From assembly GCA_964035015.1 (NCBI GenBank), contig OZ036005.1, forward strand, positions 5,030,747 through 5,094,746: 64,000 nt of DNA, written 5' to 3'. This DNA is from Corallium rubrum (taxonomy: Eukaryota > Cnidaria > Anthozoa > Scleralcyonacea > Coralliidae). The notes beneath the pieces are model-generated. The model was not told the DNA's origin, did not search any database, and worked only from the letters and a program-made list of their open reading frames with translations. The position numbers and the translations under genes were made by a program. Shown here in pieces: positions 20,887 through 30,529 of the stretch (positions are counted from its first letter, which is position 1; each line of letters opens with the position of its first letter).

Positions 20887-21273
20887 CCAGGGTTAAGTCA
20901 CGTTGGCCTGAAAAACAGAGAAAAATCTTCTCGACGTTTCGAGCGAAGGCCCTTCATCAGGAGAAATTAGTAAACAACTCACATGTGGTCATGCGTATTT
21001 ATAGCAGAGCTACAATGGGAATCACGTGAACACATGTAAGCCAATAAAAACAAAGTAAACAAATAAACGTCGAGAAGATTTTTCTCTGTTTTTCAGGCCA
21101 ACATGACTTAACCCTGGTAATATTTGTATTTCAACCGTGGCCGACGCTGTCCTAGAAGCTTTTAACTATATATATATATATATATATATATTTAAATTAC
21201 TGGTTTTTAAAATCTCTTTATCTCTTTTTAGAATCGTCAAGCTGGGAATGGTCACGAAGTGGACCAAGAATAA
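18771..21273 (+). CDS. DUF4806-like protein gene, last four exons
   Basis: Four exons join with matching phases and consensus sites: 18771-18906, 20249-20408, 20516-20622 and 21232-21273 (stop TAA 21271-21273). The encoded end reads LPKPADCLEDLHIICDRLEE, a basic segment KMVNFLAALCRHSVADSARR-like, SLYSFKGKKGKLPFKDL, then VVIKACLRVHKKASEANVEE and EVLKHAPHRTGG. This is the pattern I associate with DUF4806 proteins (short helical domain, conserved G-K-K-G then F-x-D-L, and a final helix), which in invertebrates are often host or transposon-linked nuclear proteins. The molecular role is unknown. The start and upstream exons were not found; exon 18771 begins one base into a codon. Introns hold a hammerhead ribozyme, a pogo-like element and a MITE. 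Confidence 0.7.
19651..19692 (+). ncRNA. Type I hammerhead ribozyme in an intron
   Basis: CTGATGA at 19656-19662 and GAAA at 19676-19679. Stem II GCTG (19663-19666) pairs with CAGC (19672-19675), loop TAGTA. Stem III ACAC/GTGT (19679-19682 with 19683-19686) has no loop, so it can form only a strained monomer or a dimer. Cleavage triplet GTC is 19685-19687, with cleavage predicted between 19687 and 19688. Stem I CTACA (19651-19655) pairs with TGTAG (19688-19692). It lies in sense orientation inside intron 18907-20248 of the DUF4806-like gene. Confidence 0.87.
19714..19812. repeat. Palindromic MITE, family of 8850-8948
   Basis: Arms GTTTACAACAYGAGCGGCCG-type and complement with CGAGCCGAAGGTGAG centre. 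It lies inside the larger intronic element. Confidence 0.7.
20036..20106. repeat. AT dinucleotide array
   Basis: About 35 AT units in the intron. Confidence 0.95.
20881..21123. mobile_element. 243 bp MITE with 59 bp TIRs and a hammerhead-like core
   Basis: Left TIR 20881-20939 and right TIR 21065-21123 match at 58 of 59 positions (start ATATTACCAGGGTTAAGTCA). Inserted in an AT array in the last intron of the DUF4806-like gene. On the minus strand, 20966-20927 reads CTGATGA, GGGC-CTTC-GCTC, GAAAC, GTC with flanking complementary TTCTC/GAGAA, close to a hammerhead (see findings). Confidence 0.85.
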
Positions 21274-21559
21274 TTGGGATAACCCTAAGAGGATATTAAT
21301 TATTATAAGTAATACCATGATTGAATCGGTTACTTTTGTTCTCACCTGGTGATTTTATCTCTAATTTCTCCTGGTTTGGGGGAAAATTTCCAATTTTTTC
21401 TTCTTTAAGATGCATAAGCAAACATCAAAAGAGCATTCAATTTTACTAAACTCACAAGGAACATTAGGCTTGGGTTTTGTTTAAAAAATTACAATAATTA
21501 TATCTCAATATAAGCAATGTTAATTATATTACCTCATCAATCATGGTATTACAAACTAA

Positions 21560-21724
21560 TACCATTACATGTTGGGAATTAGTGATTATAAATGTCCCTG
21601 ACAGCCGAGGGACAATTTGTGAAAATCCCTCGGACCTATATGGCCCTCGATCGGGACTTCCACAAATCCTCCACCGACTTACCGGGACAATTTAATCACT
21701 AATAATTCTCAACAAGTCATGGTA
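21560..21724. mobile_element. 165 bp MITE
   Basis: Ends TACCATTACATGTTGGGAAT and the complement of TACCATGACTTGTTGAGAAT, then AGTGATTA and AATGTCCC-type pairing. AATACCATGATTGA at 21311 and TCAATCATGGTATT at 21537 form a further inverted pair, which suggests nested family members. Confidence 0.7.
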
Positions 21725-21826
21725 TTACTATATATAGGGTTGCAGTGTATCTTCCACGATACGATATATAATTGATACACAATACGATACATTCATCAGT
21801 TTATAGTTCAAGTTATTATTCAGTAT

Positions 21827-22247
21827 AAGGCCTGTGATAAACGGCGTATTTTTCATGCACCGTATAAAATGCCTATTAAGGGTCGACCCAAATTATGAAA
21901 TTGTTATTCAGTTATTATTCAGCGTATTGTTGGCGTATTGAATAGGTGGAACTTTTTACATGTTCTCGAGTCGTGGACTTGGAAACGATGTTATCAACAT
22001 GAATTATGGTATCATATTTTAAATTTAAATTAATGTTTGTATTTTATTCGGCGCATGAATAGTACGCCGTCTGCATCAACGCCGTAGTTGAGTCGTATTA
22101 TACGACCGGGCTCGTCGTATTTAATGGCTCTGTAGAACTTAATGCAAGTGCCGTATTTAATGGTTACAGACGGCGTATTTTTCATGAACTTAACTCTTCT
22201 ATTTATTTATACGGCGCATGAAAAATACGCCGTTTATCACAGGCCTT
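21827..22247. mobile_element. 421 bp MITE with ~42 bp TIRs
   Basis: AAGGCCTGTGATAAACGGCG at the left pairs with its complement at the right, extending through TATTTTTCATGC and CCGTATAAA. The interior repeats CGGCGTATTTTTCATG. No ORF. Confidence 0.85.
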
Positions 22248-22439
22248 AAAGTATTTATTTAACAAGTGATGATTTTGGAACCGTACAGCTCTGTATATAC
22301 CTTGTGATGATGATTATTAGCTATATTTTACTAAAGCCTAAAATGACGAGTATCAAAACTAGCATTGCCAAGGTTGCGAGTGTTCAATTTCTGGTTTGTA
22401 AAAAATAAAGTATATAATTTTGTATATTTCCGTCTGTCG

Positions 22440-22815
22440 TAATATTATTGTCAATTCCAATGTTCGCAGCAACGTTATCGGAACGTTCTATTAACGTTAT
22501 ACGGATTAAAGTAATAAAACATTGCATTTTTAGTATTTAATACAATCAACGCAATAATTGATTAAAAAACAATGTTTTCTTGCTTGCGCTACCGTAATAT
22601 TTTCCCTGAATAGGTTTTTCCTTCTTTATAAAAGTTGTGTTGACGTTATGTGGACGTTGTGGCAACGTTAAATGCGAACGTTATCGGCGAACGTTTTGAC
22701 AACGTATAGCGGAGTCGACAAATAAACGTTGTACGAACGTTGTGTTATAACGTTCTCAGGACGTAAGTGTAACGTTCTCAGAACGTTCTCACAACGTTGG
22801 TGTGCTTGCTGGGAA
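22440..22815. mobile_element. AACGTT-rich repeat element, copy 2
   Basis: Dense AACGTT/ACGTT motifs, ending CACAACGTTGGTGTGCTTGC then TGGG, the complement of the start of copy 1 (16047). Confidence 0.65.
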
Positions 22816-22867
22816 GTGGATTACTGTTCCACGATTCAACTACATAATTTATTATATACCAGAAAAA

Positions 22868-22908
22868 TTACATAACAAGACGCCCGCTAGGCGTTAACTC
22901 GGGCTACT
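22868..22908. repeat. Solo CCCGAGT/GACGCCT hairpin module
   Basis: AACAAGACGCCCGCTAGGCG then TTAACTCGGGCTACT, the complement of the start of the 14338 repeat. Confidence 0.6.
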
Positions 22909-23220
22909 GGGAATGGGCAATGGGCATGGTGATCTGTGGAGAACGAGATTGGTGGAGGAGGACATGTTAGAAAGCTAGTTAGAAACACACTCACTTGTTT
23001 TACAAAGAACAATTTTTTTATTGACTACCATTATAAACTTACATGCATGGACAACCTAGATTGGGACAACATAGAATTCATATACTGAAAGCCATCATGA
23101 CATTGCTTTAACTTTGGCATTGATACATATACTTTTAGCATTTATAAATATACTTTTGGTATTCGTATACATTGGTATTGATATTGGCATTAATTGGGGT
23201 TGCTCTTTTGTTAATACCAA

Positions 23221-24370
23221 AGTCATTTAATACCAGAGTAATAAATTGGTGGTTGACGGTTTAATAGTCCAACTCACAACTCCAACTGTGTGGTCGTAGG
23301 AGCCATTTACTTCAGACACCACTGTTAATTTGTTTGCTCCTTCACTAATACCAGATATATCAATGTTATAAAGTCATTTAATACCAGAGTAATAAATTAG
23401 TGGCTGACGGTTTAATAGTCCAACTCACAACTCCAACTGTGTGGTCGTAGGAGCCATTTACTTCAGACACCACTGTTAATTGTTTGCTCCTTCACTAATA
23501 CCAGATATATGAATGTTATAAAGTCATTTAATACCAGAGTAATAAATTGGTGGTTGTCGGTTTAATAGTGCAACTCACAACTCCAACTGTGTGGTCGTAG
23601 AAGCCATTTACTTCAGACGCCAGTGTTAATTTGTTTGGTCTTTCATTAATACCAGATATATCAATGTTATAAACTTAAGTCATTTAATACCAGAGTAATA
23701 AATTGGTGGTTGACGGTTTAATAGTGCAACTCACAACTCCAACTGTGTGGTTGTAGAAGCCATTTACTTCAGACACCAGTGTTAATTTGTTTGCTCCTTC
23801 ATTAATACCAGACATATCAATGTTATAAAGTCATTTAATACCAGAGTAATAAATTAGTGGCTGACGGTTTAATAGTCCAACTGACAACTCCAAATGTGTG
23901 GTTGTAGAAGCCATTTACTTCAGACGCCAGTGTTAATTTGTTTGCTCTTTCATTGATACCAGATATGTCAATGTTATAAAGTCATTTAATACCAGTAGTC
24001 CAGAGTAATAAATTGGTGGTTGACGGTTTAATAGTCCAACTCACAACTCCAGGCAACTGTGTGGTCGTAGAAGCCATTTACTTGAGACGCCACTGTTAAT
24101 TTGTTTGCTCTTTCATTGATACCAGATATGTCAATGTTATAAAGTCATTTAATACCAGTAGTCCAGAGTAATAAATTGGTGGTTGACGGTTTAATAGTCC
24201 AACTCACAACTCCAGGCAACTGTGTGGTCGTAGAAGCCATTTACTTGAGACGCCACTGTTAATTTGTTTGCTCCAGCTTCATTAATACCAGATATATCAA
24301 TTAATGTTATAAGTCATTTAATGCCAGAGTAATAAATTGGTGGTTGGTGCTGCAATGGTCCAACTCATAA
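23221..24370. repeat. ~151 bp tandem satellite, about 8 units
   Basis: Units start AGTCATTTAATACCAGAGTA at 23221, 23372, 23522, 23678, 23829, 23980, 24143 and 24312 (last partial). Later units carry small insertions (CAGTAGTC and CAGG) giving 163-169 bp. Each unit contains GTGTGGTCGTAGAAGCC and TTTGTTTGCTCCTTC. It lies just 3' of the Helentron coding region; internal tandem repeats are known in Helentron-related elements. Confidence 0.93.
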
Positions 24371-24659
24371 CGTCAACAGCATATCAATACTGCTGAGGCC
24401 TTTCATGATTCTACCAGATGTTCAGTTTTATCTAAAATATGAAGCAGAGAGAAAATAAGTGGGTTAAAAAGCAATTAAGCTATGGATGCATGGGAACTTT
24501 GCAATATTAAAGGACATTTACATAAGTATACTTTTTTACTTACATTAATTTGTTGTCCAATGGTTCAGGTTGTCCAGGTGTTCAAGTCCTTTTCAGGACA
24601 GAGGCACTGAGTATTGGTGCACCATCCCAAGTACAAGTGCAGTGTAACTGCACTAGTTC

Positions 24660-24885
24660 AGGGGTGGACCATTAGAAATCTTGGGAGGGGGTAAAAAAAA
24701 ATATTTCTAAGCCTGACATTTTTTGTCCTATGTAAGCTCTGCAGGATATTTTGTTTTTGGACAATAAAGGAAAGGTGCAAACAGTTTGCCAGTATTCTCT
24801 GTATATTACCTGCAGGATTTTTTGATCACTTTCCCTTGCACAGGAATTTGTCCCCTCCCTGCAAGATTTCCAATGGCCCACCCCT
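24660..24885. mobile_element. 226 bp MITE, AGGGGTGGACC family
   Basis: Ends AGGGGTGGACCATTAGAAAT and the complement of AGGGGTGGGCCATTGGAAAT. Related ends at 11705 and at 56755/58011. Inserted near the 3' side of the Helentron. Confidence 0.75.
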
Positions 24886-25018
24886 TATTCATAAATATGG
24901 TTTGTGAATATGGATCCATGGATCTCTGAGGAGACTATGTACATGGTGTAAGATAAACTTGCTTGATAACAATTGCTGGAAAGAATTAGATATAACTACA
25001 TGTAATTAATATATTTCC

Positions 25019-25180
25019 CTAGTTGCAATATTGTACTACGATTTTGATAGCATCATGATCAGAATAATACACATTGACTACACAATTGTCAATTATTTGA
25101 AATACTGTGGATCTAACATACACATGGTCTAATAAACTACCAGAAGAAATAAACGTAGGTTTTGTTACAATCTGAGAATA
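25019..25180 (-). pseudogene. C-terminal remnant of an EEP endonuclease domain
   Basis: A frame different from the upstream Rep frame reads SQIVTKPTFISSGSLLDHVY, then VVNVYYSDHDAIKIVV, ending at TAG (25019-25021). The DHV and final SDHDAI motifs are those of the endonuclease/exonuclease/phosphatase fold in Helentrons and CR1-type retrotransposons. Only the last ~50 residues survive. It abuts the Rep part directly, so the helicase and most of the nuclease were deleted. Confidence 0.72.
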
Positions 25181-25953
25181 AGTTATCAACAACTGGAATT
25201 GATGTTGGTCTAATGCTGTAACGCTGAATTATATTCGACTTGAAGATATCTGTACTATCATCATCTAGTTCATCAAGCTCCACTTGTGCCTTAGCCACAC
25301 GTATCCTTTTTTCTGGAAAATCTGTACTAACAAAAACTGTTTTGGGAAATATTTTTCTCAACCAAAGTTCAGGCATTGGTCTGTAGACACATTCTTGTGA
25401 ACTAACTTCTCTTGTAGAGAGAAAAGCAGCACCAATTTTTTTAAGGCCATCTCTAATATTCATGTTAGCAGCTTTTGCTTCTTTTGCTGCATTTGTAATA
25501 GCTTGAGAACATTCAGTTTCATCTTTAGTAAAATATGAGCAGACGTATGTTATGCATTTGTAGTGATTGAATACAGGTTGCAAGTCAACATTTGCTGCAA
25601 ATCCCTTAATACCAGCAACAAAGTAATTGTTAATAAAACAGCTGTCTACAGGCCTTTTAAGGTGCAACTCAAAATCAGAGTCTGGTGATATTGATAGAGC
25701 CCAGTAATATTCATCCTCAGTGATACCTACTGATTTTAGAATGTGTGCATCATTTAATGTTTCATTATAATCTGGTTTGGATGGGTTTAGTACTTCATCA
25801 ATTTTCTGTTTGACTGAGGTCAGAATCTGTGTTCGTCGGTCAAGTATATTACTCTTGATTCCCTCATCTAGATTATCATTAACAGGTTCTGCTACAATTG
25901 TTCTTTTGGAAAAAAATTGACCAAAATTAAATCTACAACTAATATTTTGTATT
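25137..25953 (-). pseudogene. Helentron Rep region, continuation after the frameshift
   Basis: In the frame one base off the long upstream ORF, translation is open from the shift at 25945-25948 through CRFNFGQFF, the acidic linker and FINNYFVAG to the Rep active-site strand CITYVCSYFTKDE, whose two Tyr spaced by three residues fit the Y2 arrangement of HUH Rep proteins. It continues with REVSSQECVYRPMPELWLR and IIQRYSIRP, all in the order usual for Helitron proteins. It then ends in SDCNKTYVYFFW and a stop, in unrelated frame over the nuclease remnant. The Pif1-like helicase that should follow is missing, so the element cannot be autonomous. Confidence 0.85.
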
Positions 25954-28900
25954 TTCTGCAGGTTTTAGAATGGTTGTGCTTTTGATAGGTTTTTACTAAC
26001 TCATGTAACTCTGGTTCTGTCTCTTCATCTGGAAGATAGGCTTGTACATGGTTATCTATAAATTCTACATAAGCTTCTTTGTTGTCAGAGGTAAGTTTGG
26101 GACAATCAGAGGTCCATATCAAGGCATGTAAATGAGGAGATCCTCTCATTTGAAATTCAACACGAAGCGCGTAATAGATTATTTTACCAATTGGGTTAAG
26201 TTGACTAAGCAGTACCTCAGTGAAAAATGTTTCCACTCTATGTTGAAAGTGCTTTGCAACAACAACAGGATTAAGATTTAACATCGAACATCTTTCATTG
26301 TAAGATAAAGCTTCAACTTGTTCATCAGTCATGTTTTTTCCCTGTGTTCTAGCTATAATCTGAAACAATTCAAGCCATCTAAGATCAGCACATGATAATG
26401 TCATAAACCATGTTGGAATCCCAAGTTGCTTTACCATGGCTACTACTTCATACATAAATTTTTGCCAGTAAGGTGGTGTGCCTGGGATTTGCCTTAAAAA
26501 CAAATACGCCTGGTCTTGACAAATTAAACCTTTTAATTTGTTTACATCTGATTTTATTTGTGATGCAGTTACAGGTTGGCCATGTATTTTTTTTAAGGCT
26601 ATATTAATACTGTCTGATACCTTTTTTTGTTCTGTAACAAACTGTGCAAAGAAAAGATATTCAGGGTTTGTTGCAAACCTTCCACTATAATGTAAAAGTC
26701 GAGCATTGAAGTATTTCACTGGTGACAATTTAATTTTTCTATCTTCAGTGAAGCCAAACTGTCCTTTTGGAAACAACACTGGAAATGCGAGCTCTTCACA
26801 TTTTATGTCTCTCATTATTGATACAGGGTGTTTGTTTTCTCCAGGTGCAATATTGTACACTTCATTCCCTAATGAACAACTTTTATTACTTTGTATTGCT
26901 ACAGGATAATCTGGTAATACAGACTGCAAACATGTCTCATTAGTCGCCTGTCTATATTCATTCAATGGGTCATCTTTTTCCTCAGTATCATCACCATCTG
27001 TAACATGATCATTTGTAACATGTTGCTTGCAGGTTTCTGTTAAGGACTTTCTATTTTTATCAAAATTCGTACCTGAAGTATTGTCATCTTGTTCTATAAA
27101 ACTGGTAAGTTTTGCACTGATATTTTGAATATCAATTGTAATATTATTATATAATGGGTTGTTTAACTTGAGCCAGTTAAGTGCATCAAGAATGAACTGA
27201 GGACGCACTGCTTGAAAATACACATGACCTCTGAATTCAAGTTTTCGTTTAAGTTTCAACATTATAATACCTGATCTTTCTGGTGGACGTGGTAAAACTT
27301 TACATGTATCATCACATTCAACTGGCACATTACAGATCGCTCCCTTAACGTTTCTTTGCTGTCCTTTTGGCATTACTATTATCTTCTCAAAAACTATTCG
27401 CTGTGCAATAAGAATTTGTTCAAGTTTTTCTAAACATGCAAGCTCAGCTGGTATGTTATCAACATACATGTTATTATAGATTGCCTGGCAAGGAATTTTC
27501 CCCTTTGACAACTTTGAATGGCAGGTTTTACAAATGTATTGTTTTTCATCAAACGACTTTACATCAGTGAACAGAGTTTCAGGGACATTTGTGTACTTAC
27601 TTTGCTTTAATGACACGACTGATGTTCTGTAGAGTAACCGATTGCAAACAGAACATATATAATAAGGGCCTTCTTTTATTTTACTGCAAAACCTAGAAAT
27701 ATAATCATCCAAGTCATGTAAATCCATTGATAATTTACATTTTTTTAATTTATAGTTTTTTGTTTTAATTAGAACAACTTTCTTTTCCACAGGGTCCATT
27801 GATTTATATTTTTTTGTTTTTGTTTCAAGTAGATGTTTTTTTTTCATCGGATCCATAATTTTGTAGTCTAAAGCAGCTTTCTCAAGCATCAATTTTTTCT
27901 TAGCAGGTTCCAAATTTGCATATTTTTCACTTTCTTTGTCAGTACATAACCTTTTTTGTGTTGTAGACTTATGCTTTCTTACAACTTTTTGCCTCTCTGA
28001 TTTTGTTAGTTGACATGAACATGACAAAAATTGAATAGTGTATTGTATTTCTTCACATTTAAGTTTTTCTGTGACAATATGGCAAAATTTATTAATGAGA
28101 AAATCTGTATCATCAAATCGTTCAAATAAATTAATTGTTTGCATTTCATTGCATGCCACCAAGAAATACTTTATTTGCCTTTTATTATGTTGAAAAATGC
28201 AAGATAAGCAATAGTTTGGAAGCCACAACAAAAACCCAGTATTTTCTGAAGTATTATCTAATATTAAACTCTTAAGGGCCAGTTTACTAGAAACAGAATG
28301 GGTAATCAAGGTGTCCTGGTGCATTGAATGAAATACTGCCTCAACATCAGCACCACATATATTTATAACATGTGGCATATAATCACATATATATTTCTTT
28401 CCATCATTCAAGGCTTCCTGGTATAATAACTTGGCATATTCCGCAACAGCACTCAGTGTCTGATCATGCCAGTAACTACATGCCATAACAGTAGAAAAAC
28501 TAATAGAATAATAGCACAATATTGCACAATATTGTTCAAAATCAAAATTATCATGATTAAGTGTCTGATTTTTACATGTTGAAGAACAGCAACTTGAATT
28601 TGATTCAGATGTGTTGGTATGCATATTTGTAGCTTTTATAAATTGTGCAATAGTAATTTTAATGCCTTTCAGCTCGAATAAGACATCAGGTTTGTGTAGA
28701 TTTTTTAAATATTCCACCAAGTCGATAACTGAATTTACTTCCAACAATACACATGTTCCACGAGGGTGGGCCATACCAAATGAATCTCTTGCATGTGAAT
28801 CAAATATTTTTAGTAAACCATTTGAAATAACAAAAATAGATACAGTATTACATGCAATTGTTAACAGAAATGAATTATAACTCTCTTGTATCAAACCTTG

Positions 28901-30529
28901 TAATGCACATTCTAAGGGCATGACATATGGGATGTTTTCATTCAAAGTAGTTGTATGGAGTCTACCAGAGTAACTTTCACTAAACTCAAGTTGATAATTT
29001 GTGTTTAGGACTGTAACCATACTGGGTAATTCAGTTAGTAATAAATAAGATTGCCTTGATAATCTTGACAATGCAGAATATAATTCATTACCAATATCCA
29101 TAATTTGAATCAGGTCTCTTGAGTCAGTTATTGACTTGTTATTGTTATATATCAAAGCACACAAACTCATAGCTACACATTGTTGTCCTGCATTTGGACC
29201 AAATACATCAACATCACCTTGACTATAAGGTGCATGGATAGTTTTACTAGGATCAATAAAAGTAGGACCAGGGTTCTTTTCAATGTCTCTACTAAGTTTA
29301 AACTTGCAACAATTCACCCTGTGGTTTAAGTTTTTGTAAGTACAGGTACATGTAGCTGATTCTATTAAGTAATTTGGGTGTAGTGTTTTTGTAAATGCCT
29401 TGTACCGCTCTTTATTATTTTTAAGAAATACAGAAGTATTCGGTGCAGCTTTTTGTTTTCTACGTCGTTTTGATGATATTTCACGCAAACCCTTTGCTTT
29501 TTTATTAACTTGGCGTAAATACCTTACTCGATTGCTCAGCAGCTTTTTCCGTTCATGGCTAAATGCATAAAGTAAACGATGGATACGAGAAGACCTGGGT
29601 ACATTTCTTTTAATGTGCTTGCGAACAAGTTTACGTATTTTTCTACTTTTATTCAAAAGGCGAACGAGTCTTTTAGCTGGGATTCTACTTGGCTCTCGAT
29701 CACGTCGAGCAACATGGCGGTTATATTTTACTTCAATCACAATAAATTTAGCATAGCGAGATCTACATTCCTTTGTGTTTACGGTCTTTGACTTTACTGA
29801 TAACTGGGACCTTTTTACATTCTCATATACAGGTACAATGTCAAGTGAAACAGGGTTATTCGATAGTAACATGCTTTCTGAATTATTTGGCAAAACCATG
29901 TGTGACTGTTCATGGAGAAAAGACACTGTCTCTCTCACAAGTGTCACTTGATGAAACATCACATCGACTTTATTTTGCACGACATTTGTAACACAATATA
30001 AAACAATACAGGCGAAAATAAAACAAATCATAAATATTAATAAAGTTACCTCGTATAATTTCCATACAGCGTTCATATAAGTGATGTAACATCGAGTCTC
30101 TTTGGGTATTAATATCAACACAGCATGTTTACCTGTCACTTGCAACTTGGCTTTATCAAGTAACTTCTTTGTGCTTCTATTCACATGGTTTGAGCAATTC
30201 AATGACACACATAACGTTGTATTCAAGTTTATATTCGTTTTTAGTTTTGTAAGTTTGGTATTCATAGTAAGATTGGCATTCATAGTAAGACTGGTATTCA
30301 TAGTAAGACTGGCATTCATAGTAAGACTGGCATTCATAGTAAGACTGGCTTTCATAGTAAGACTGGCTTTCATAGTAAGACTGGCTAGTTTCATAGTAAG
30401 ACTGGTTTGATCGCGGACCAACCCGTTTCGAAATCGCTCGGCATCTTTTAGAGTAGGTCTACCGCGATCGGCGTGTGCGATTGTAAACATTGTGAGCGTA
30501 GTCAAGAAGAAGATACTTCCCAGCCACAT
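25892..30529 (-). CDS. Helentron polyprotein N-terminal part: signal/TM region, 2A, C76-type protease, Helitron Rep
   Basis: A 1545-codon frame. Residues 1-20 are a signal peptide (MWLGSIFFLTTLTMFTIAHA). Residues 42-92 are six-residue repeats ASLTMN/K with N-glycosylation sites. 157-185 form a membrane helix. 270-365 are very basic. 415-422 (DIEKNPGP) match the 2A ribosome-skipping motif. 423-610 resemble the herpesvirus tegument deubiquitinase fold: Gln437, Cys451 in GQQCVAMSLCAL, and Asp577-Ser-His579 give the Q/C/DxH set. 873-925 hold three MDPxxKK repeats, 959-1004 paired CxxC motifs. 1246-1470 are the Helitron-like N-terminal domain ending in GSPHLHALIW (HUH, His1466 and His1468). After CRKYK the frame is lost by one base. 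ATG at 30529 is followed at once by the signal peptide, which supports the start. Confidence 0.85.
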   Translation of the reverse strand: MWLGSIFFLTTLTMFTIAHADRGRPTLKDAERFRNGLVRDQTSLTMKLASLTMKASLTMKASLTMNASLTMNASLTMNTSLTMNANLTMNTKLTKLKTNINLNTTLCVSLNCSNHVNRSTKKLLDKAKLQVTGKHAVLILIPKETRCYITYMNAVWKLYEVTLLIFMICFIFACIVLYCVTNVVQNKVDVMFHQVTLVRETVSFLHEQSHMVLPNNSESMLLSNNPVSLDIVPVYENVKRSQLSVKSKTVNTKECRSRYAKFIVIEVKYNRHVARRDREPSRIPAKRLVRLLNKSRKIRKLVRKHIKRNVPRSSRIHRLLYAFSHERKKLLSNRVRYLRQVNKKAKGLREISSKRRRKQKAAPNTSVFLKNNKERYKAFTKTLHPNYLIESATCTCTYKNLNHRVNCCKFKLSRDIEKNPGPTFIDPSKTIHAPYSQGDVDVFGPNAGQQCVAMSLCALIYNNNKSITDSRDLIQIMDIGNELYSALSRLSRQSYLLLTELPSMVTVLNTNYQLEFSESYSGRLHTTTLNENIPYVMPLECALQGLIQESYNSFLLTIACNTVSIFVISNGLLKIFDSHARDSFGMAHPRGTCVLLEVNSVIDLVEYLKNLHKPDVLFELKGIKITIAQFIKATNMHTNTSESNSSCCSSTCKNQTLNHDNFDFEQYCAILCYYSISFSTVMACSYWHDQTLSAVAEYAKLLYQEALNDGKKYICDYMPHVINICGADVEAVFHSMHQDTLITHSVSSKLALKSLILDNTSENTGFLLWLPNYCLSCIFQHNKRQIKYFLVACNEMQTINLFERFDDTDFLINKFCHIVTEKLKCEEIQYTIQFLSCSCQLTKSERQKVVRKHKSTTQKRLCTDKESEKYANLEPAKKKLMLEKAALDYKIMDPMKKKHLLETKTKKYKSMDPVEKKVVLIKTKNYKLKKCKLSMDLHDLDDYISRFCSKIKEGPYYICSVCNRLLYRTSVVSLKQSKYTNVPETLFTDVKSFDEKQYICKTCHSKLSKGKIPCQAIYNNMYVDNIPAELACLEKLEQILIAQRIVFEKIIVMPKGQQRNVKGAICNVPVECDDTCKVLPRPPERSGIIMLKLKRKLEFRGHVYFQAVRPQFILDALNWLKLNNPLYNNITIDIQNISAKLTSFIEQDDNTSGTNFDKNRKSLTETCKQHVTNDHVTDGDDTEEKDDPLNEYRQATNETCLQSVLPDYPVAIQSNKSCSLGNEVYNIAPGENKHPVSIMRDIKCEELAFPVLFPKGQFGFTEDRKIKLSPVKYFNARLLHYSGRFATNPEYLFFAQFVTEQKKVSDSINIALKKIHGQPVTASQIKSDVNKLKGLICQDQAYLFLRQIPGTPPYWQKFMYEVVAMVKQLGIPTWFMTLSCADLRWLELFQIIARTQGKNMTDEQVEALSYNERCSMLNLNPVVVAKHFQHRVETFFTEVLLSQLNPIGKIIYYALRVEFQMRGSPHLHALIWTSDCPKLTSDNKEAYVEFIDNHVQAYLPDEETEPELHELVKTYQKHNHSKTCRKYKILVVDLILVNFFPKEQL
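29264..29287 (-). other. 2A-like ribosome-skipping site
   Basis: Codons 415-422 encode D-I-E-K-N-P-G-P, preceded by CCKFKLSR. The D-V/I-E-x-N-P-G-P core is complete. Separation would fall between Gly421 and Pro422 and would free a 421-residue secretory/membrane protein from the protease-Rep protein. Confidence 0.8.
30250..30406. repeat. 18 bp coding minisatellite
   Basis: Eight or so units of CATTCATAGTAAGACTGG and variants, in frame in the Helentron ORF (six residues per unit). Confidence 0.9.
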
